Below are positions 20,205 through 20,406 of a stretch of 20,406 nt of DNA, piece by piece (the stretch's first letter is position 1; each line of letters begins with the position of its first letter). A program made the position numbers and the translations under genes. The notes below the pieces were generated by a model. That model saw only the letters and a list, made by a program, of their open reading frames with translations, was not told where the DNA came from and made no database searches. Location: IMG/VR virus record IMGVR_UViG_3300047276_000464, positions 1-20,406 of that record; one strand, given 5' to 3'. This DNA is from a virus.

Positions 20205-20232
20205 AGCATACGGCAGCCGATGCCAATGGCAA
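20205..20232 (-). promoter_or_regulatory. Sigma-70-like promoter of the HTH gene
   Basis: On the minus strand TTGCCA (20227-20232, 5 of 6) and TATGCT (20205-20210, 4 of 6) are separated by 16 nt. Both boxes lie within a dyad, and the leader motif follows 9 nt after the -10. Confidence 0.65.
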
Positions 20233-20246
20233 GCGGTGCCGTATGC
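20206..20246. promoter_or_regulatory. 41-bp nested dyad, probable operator
   Basis: Outer arms GCATACGGCA (20206-20215) and TGCCGTATGC (20237-20246) are perfect 10-bp inverted repeats 21 nt apart. At the same centre (20226) lies a second perfect inverted repeat TGCCA-A-TGGCA (20221-20231). The -10 falls in one outer arm and the -35 in the inner dyad, so bound protein would block transcription. Arm centres are 31 bp apart, about three helical turns, as expected for dimer-of-dimers binding. The HTH gene downstream is the natural candidate to bind it. Confidence 0.7.
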
Positions 20247-20264
20247 GGTGGCCATAGGCGTGGA

Positions 20265-20406
20265 TCAGCTGGCCGCGGCCAGCAGGGCAGCGGTGGCGCT
20301 GGCGCGGCTGCGGCCGGGCTTCACGCCGGCAGCGGCGCAGGCGGCGCGCAGGGCGGCCACGGGCATCGCGGCCAGGGCGGCAGCATCAGCTGGCGCGGGG
20401 CAGGCC
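20265..20406 (-). CDS. Ala-rich protein C-terminus, partial (5' end outside window)
   Basis: An open minus frame enters from the right edge and stops at TGA 20265, giving 46 residues. The segment LAAMPVAALRAACAAAGVKP followed by GRSRASATAALLAAAS resembles SAP-like DNA-binding motifs (two short helices with a Gly-Lys/Arg turn), but Ala richness makes this weak. It ends 18 bases before the operator dyad, so it is probably the last gene of an upstream unit. Confidence 0.5.
   Translation of the reverse strand, partial: ACPAPADAAALAAMPVAALRAACAAAGVKPGRSRASATAALLAAAS

Noticed and set aside
1-20406. tRNA genes, rRNA, CRISPR arrays, insertion sequences, integrase and attachment sites
   Set aside because: I saw no cloverleaf-like arrangement, no regularly spaced short repeats and no transposase or recombinase motifs; absence by eye is not proof for tRNAs.

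Overview
The window is a stretch of a tailed double-stranded DNA phage genome (free phage or prophage). Every gene I can support is on the minus strand, so the genome reads from right (20406) to left (1). The DNA is GC-rich, by eye about 63-65%, GATC-rich and strongly biased to TGA stops. Most genes lack a Shine-Dalgarno sequence, and neighbours are often coupled by TGATG stop/start overlaps. The host is a GC-rich bacterium. A cyanobacterium is possible (frequent GATC, three GCGATCGC octamers), but nothing here proves it. There are no integrase, rRNA, tRNA or CRISPR signals.

Layout in transcription order: (1) 20406-18344 is an early/regulatory region: the end of an Ala-rich protein, a probable helix-turn-helix protein (19714-20178), two unrecognised small proteins and a DUF3310 protein. 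(2) 18363-16873 is a nucleotide/DNA-processing cluster: an NrdR-like zinc ribbon, a dCTP deaminase-family enzyme, a small acidic protein and a RusA-like resolvase. (3) 16838-11097 is packaging and portal: putative small terminase, large terminase, a small Pro/Ala-rich protein, a DUF4055-type portal and a MuF-type head protein with a long C-terminal extension. (4) 11055-6057 is a fibre block: a collagen-like protein, a collar-domain fibre and a third fibre-like protein. (5) 6057-5474 holds three small proteins: Gln-rich, membrane and very basic. (6) 5401-3344 holds scaffold, major capsid protein and a strong intrinsic terminator. (7) 3291-1 holds a small unknown, a DnaT-like/gp6-like connector and a long protein that fuses a neck-like N-terminus to Ig-like repeats and runs off the left edge.

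The most unusual signal is regulatory. Three genes in the early region (starts at 20178, 19417, 19058) have a candidate -10 followed 8-9 nt later by the same 11-mer CCACCCACCAC, lying 6-7 nt before the ATG. A fourth copy precedes the zinc-ribbon gene, and a partial copy precedes the RusA gene. The complement of this 11-mer occurs on the same strand in the 18-nt loop of an 8-bp perfect stem (19585-19618), next to an 11-bp GC-rich stem (19550-19583), in the spacer downstream of the HTH gene. This suggests, without proving it, a phage RNA loop that could pair with the leaders of several of the phage's own mRNAs. The first of these promoters also sits inside a 41-bp nested dyad (20206-20246), a probable operator. 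A second notable point is that the three fibre-like genes lie inside the head-assembly module, between the MuF gene and the scaffold/capsid pair.
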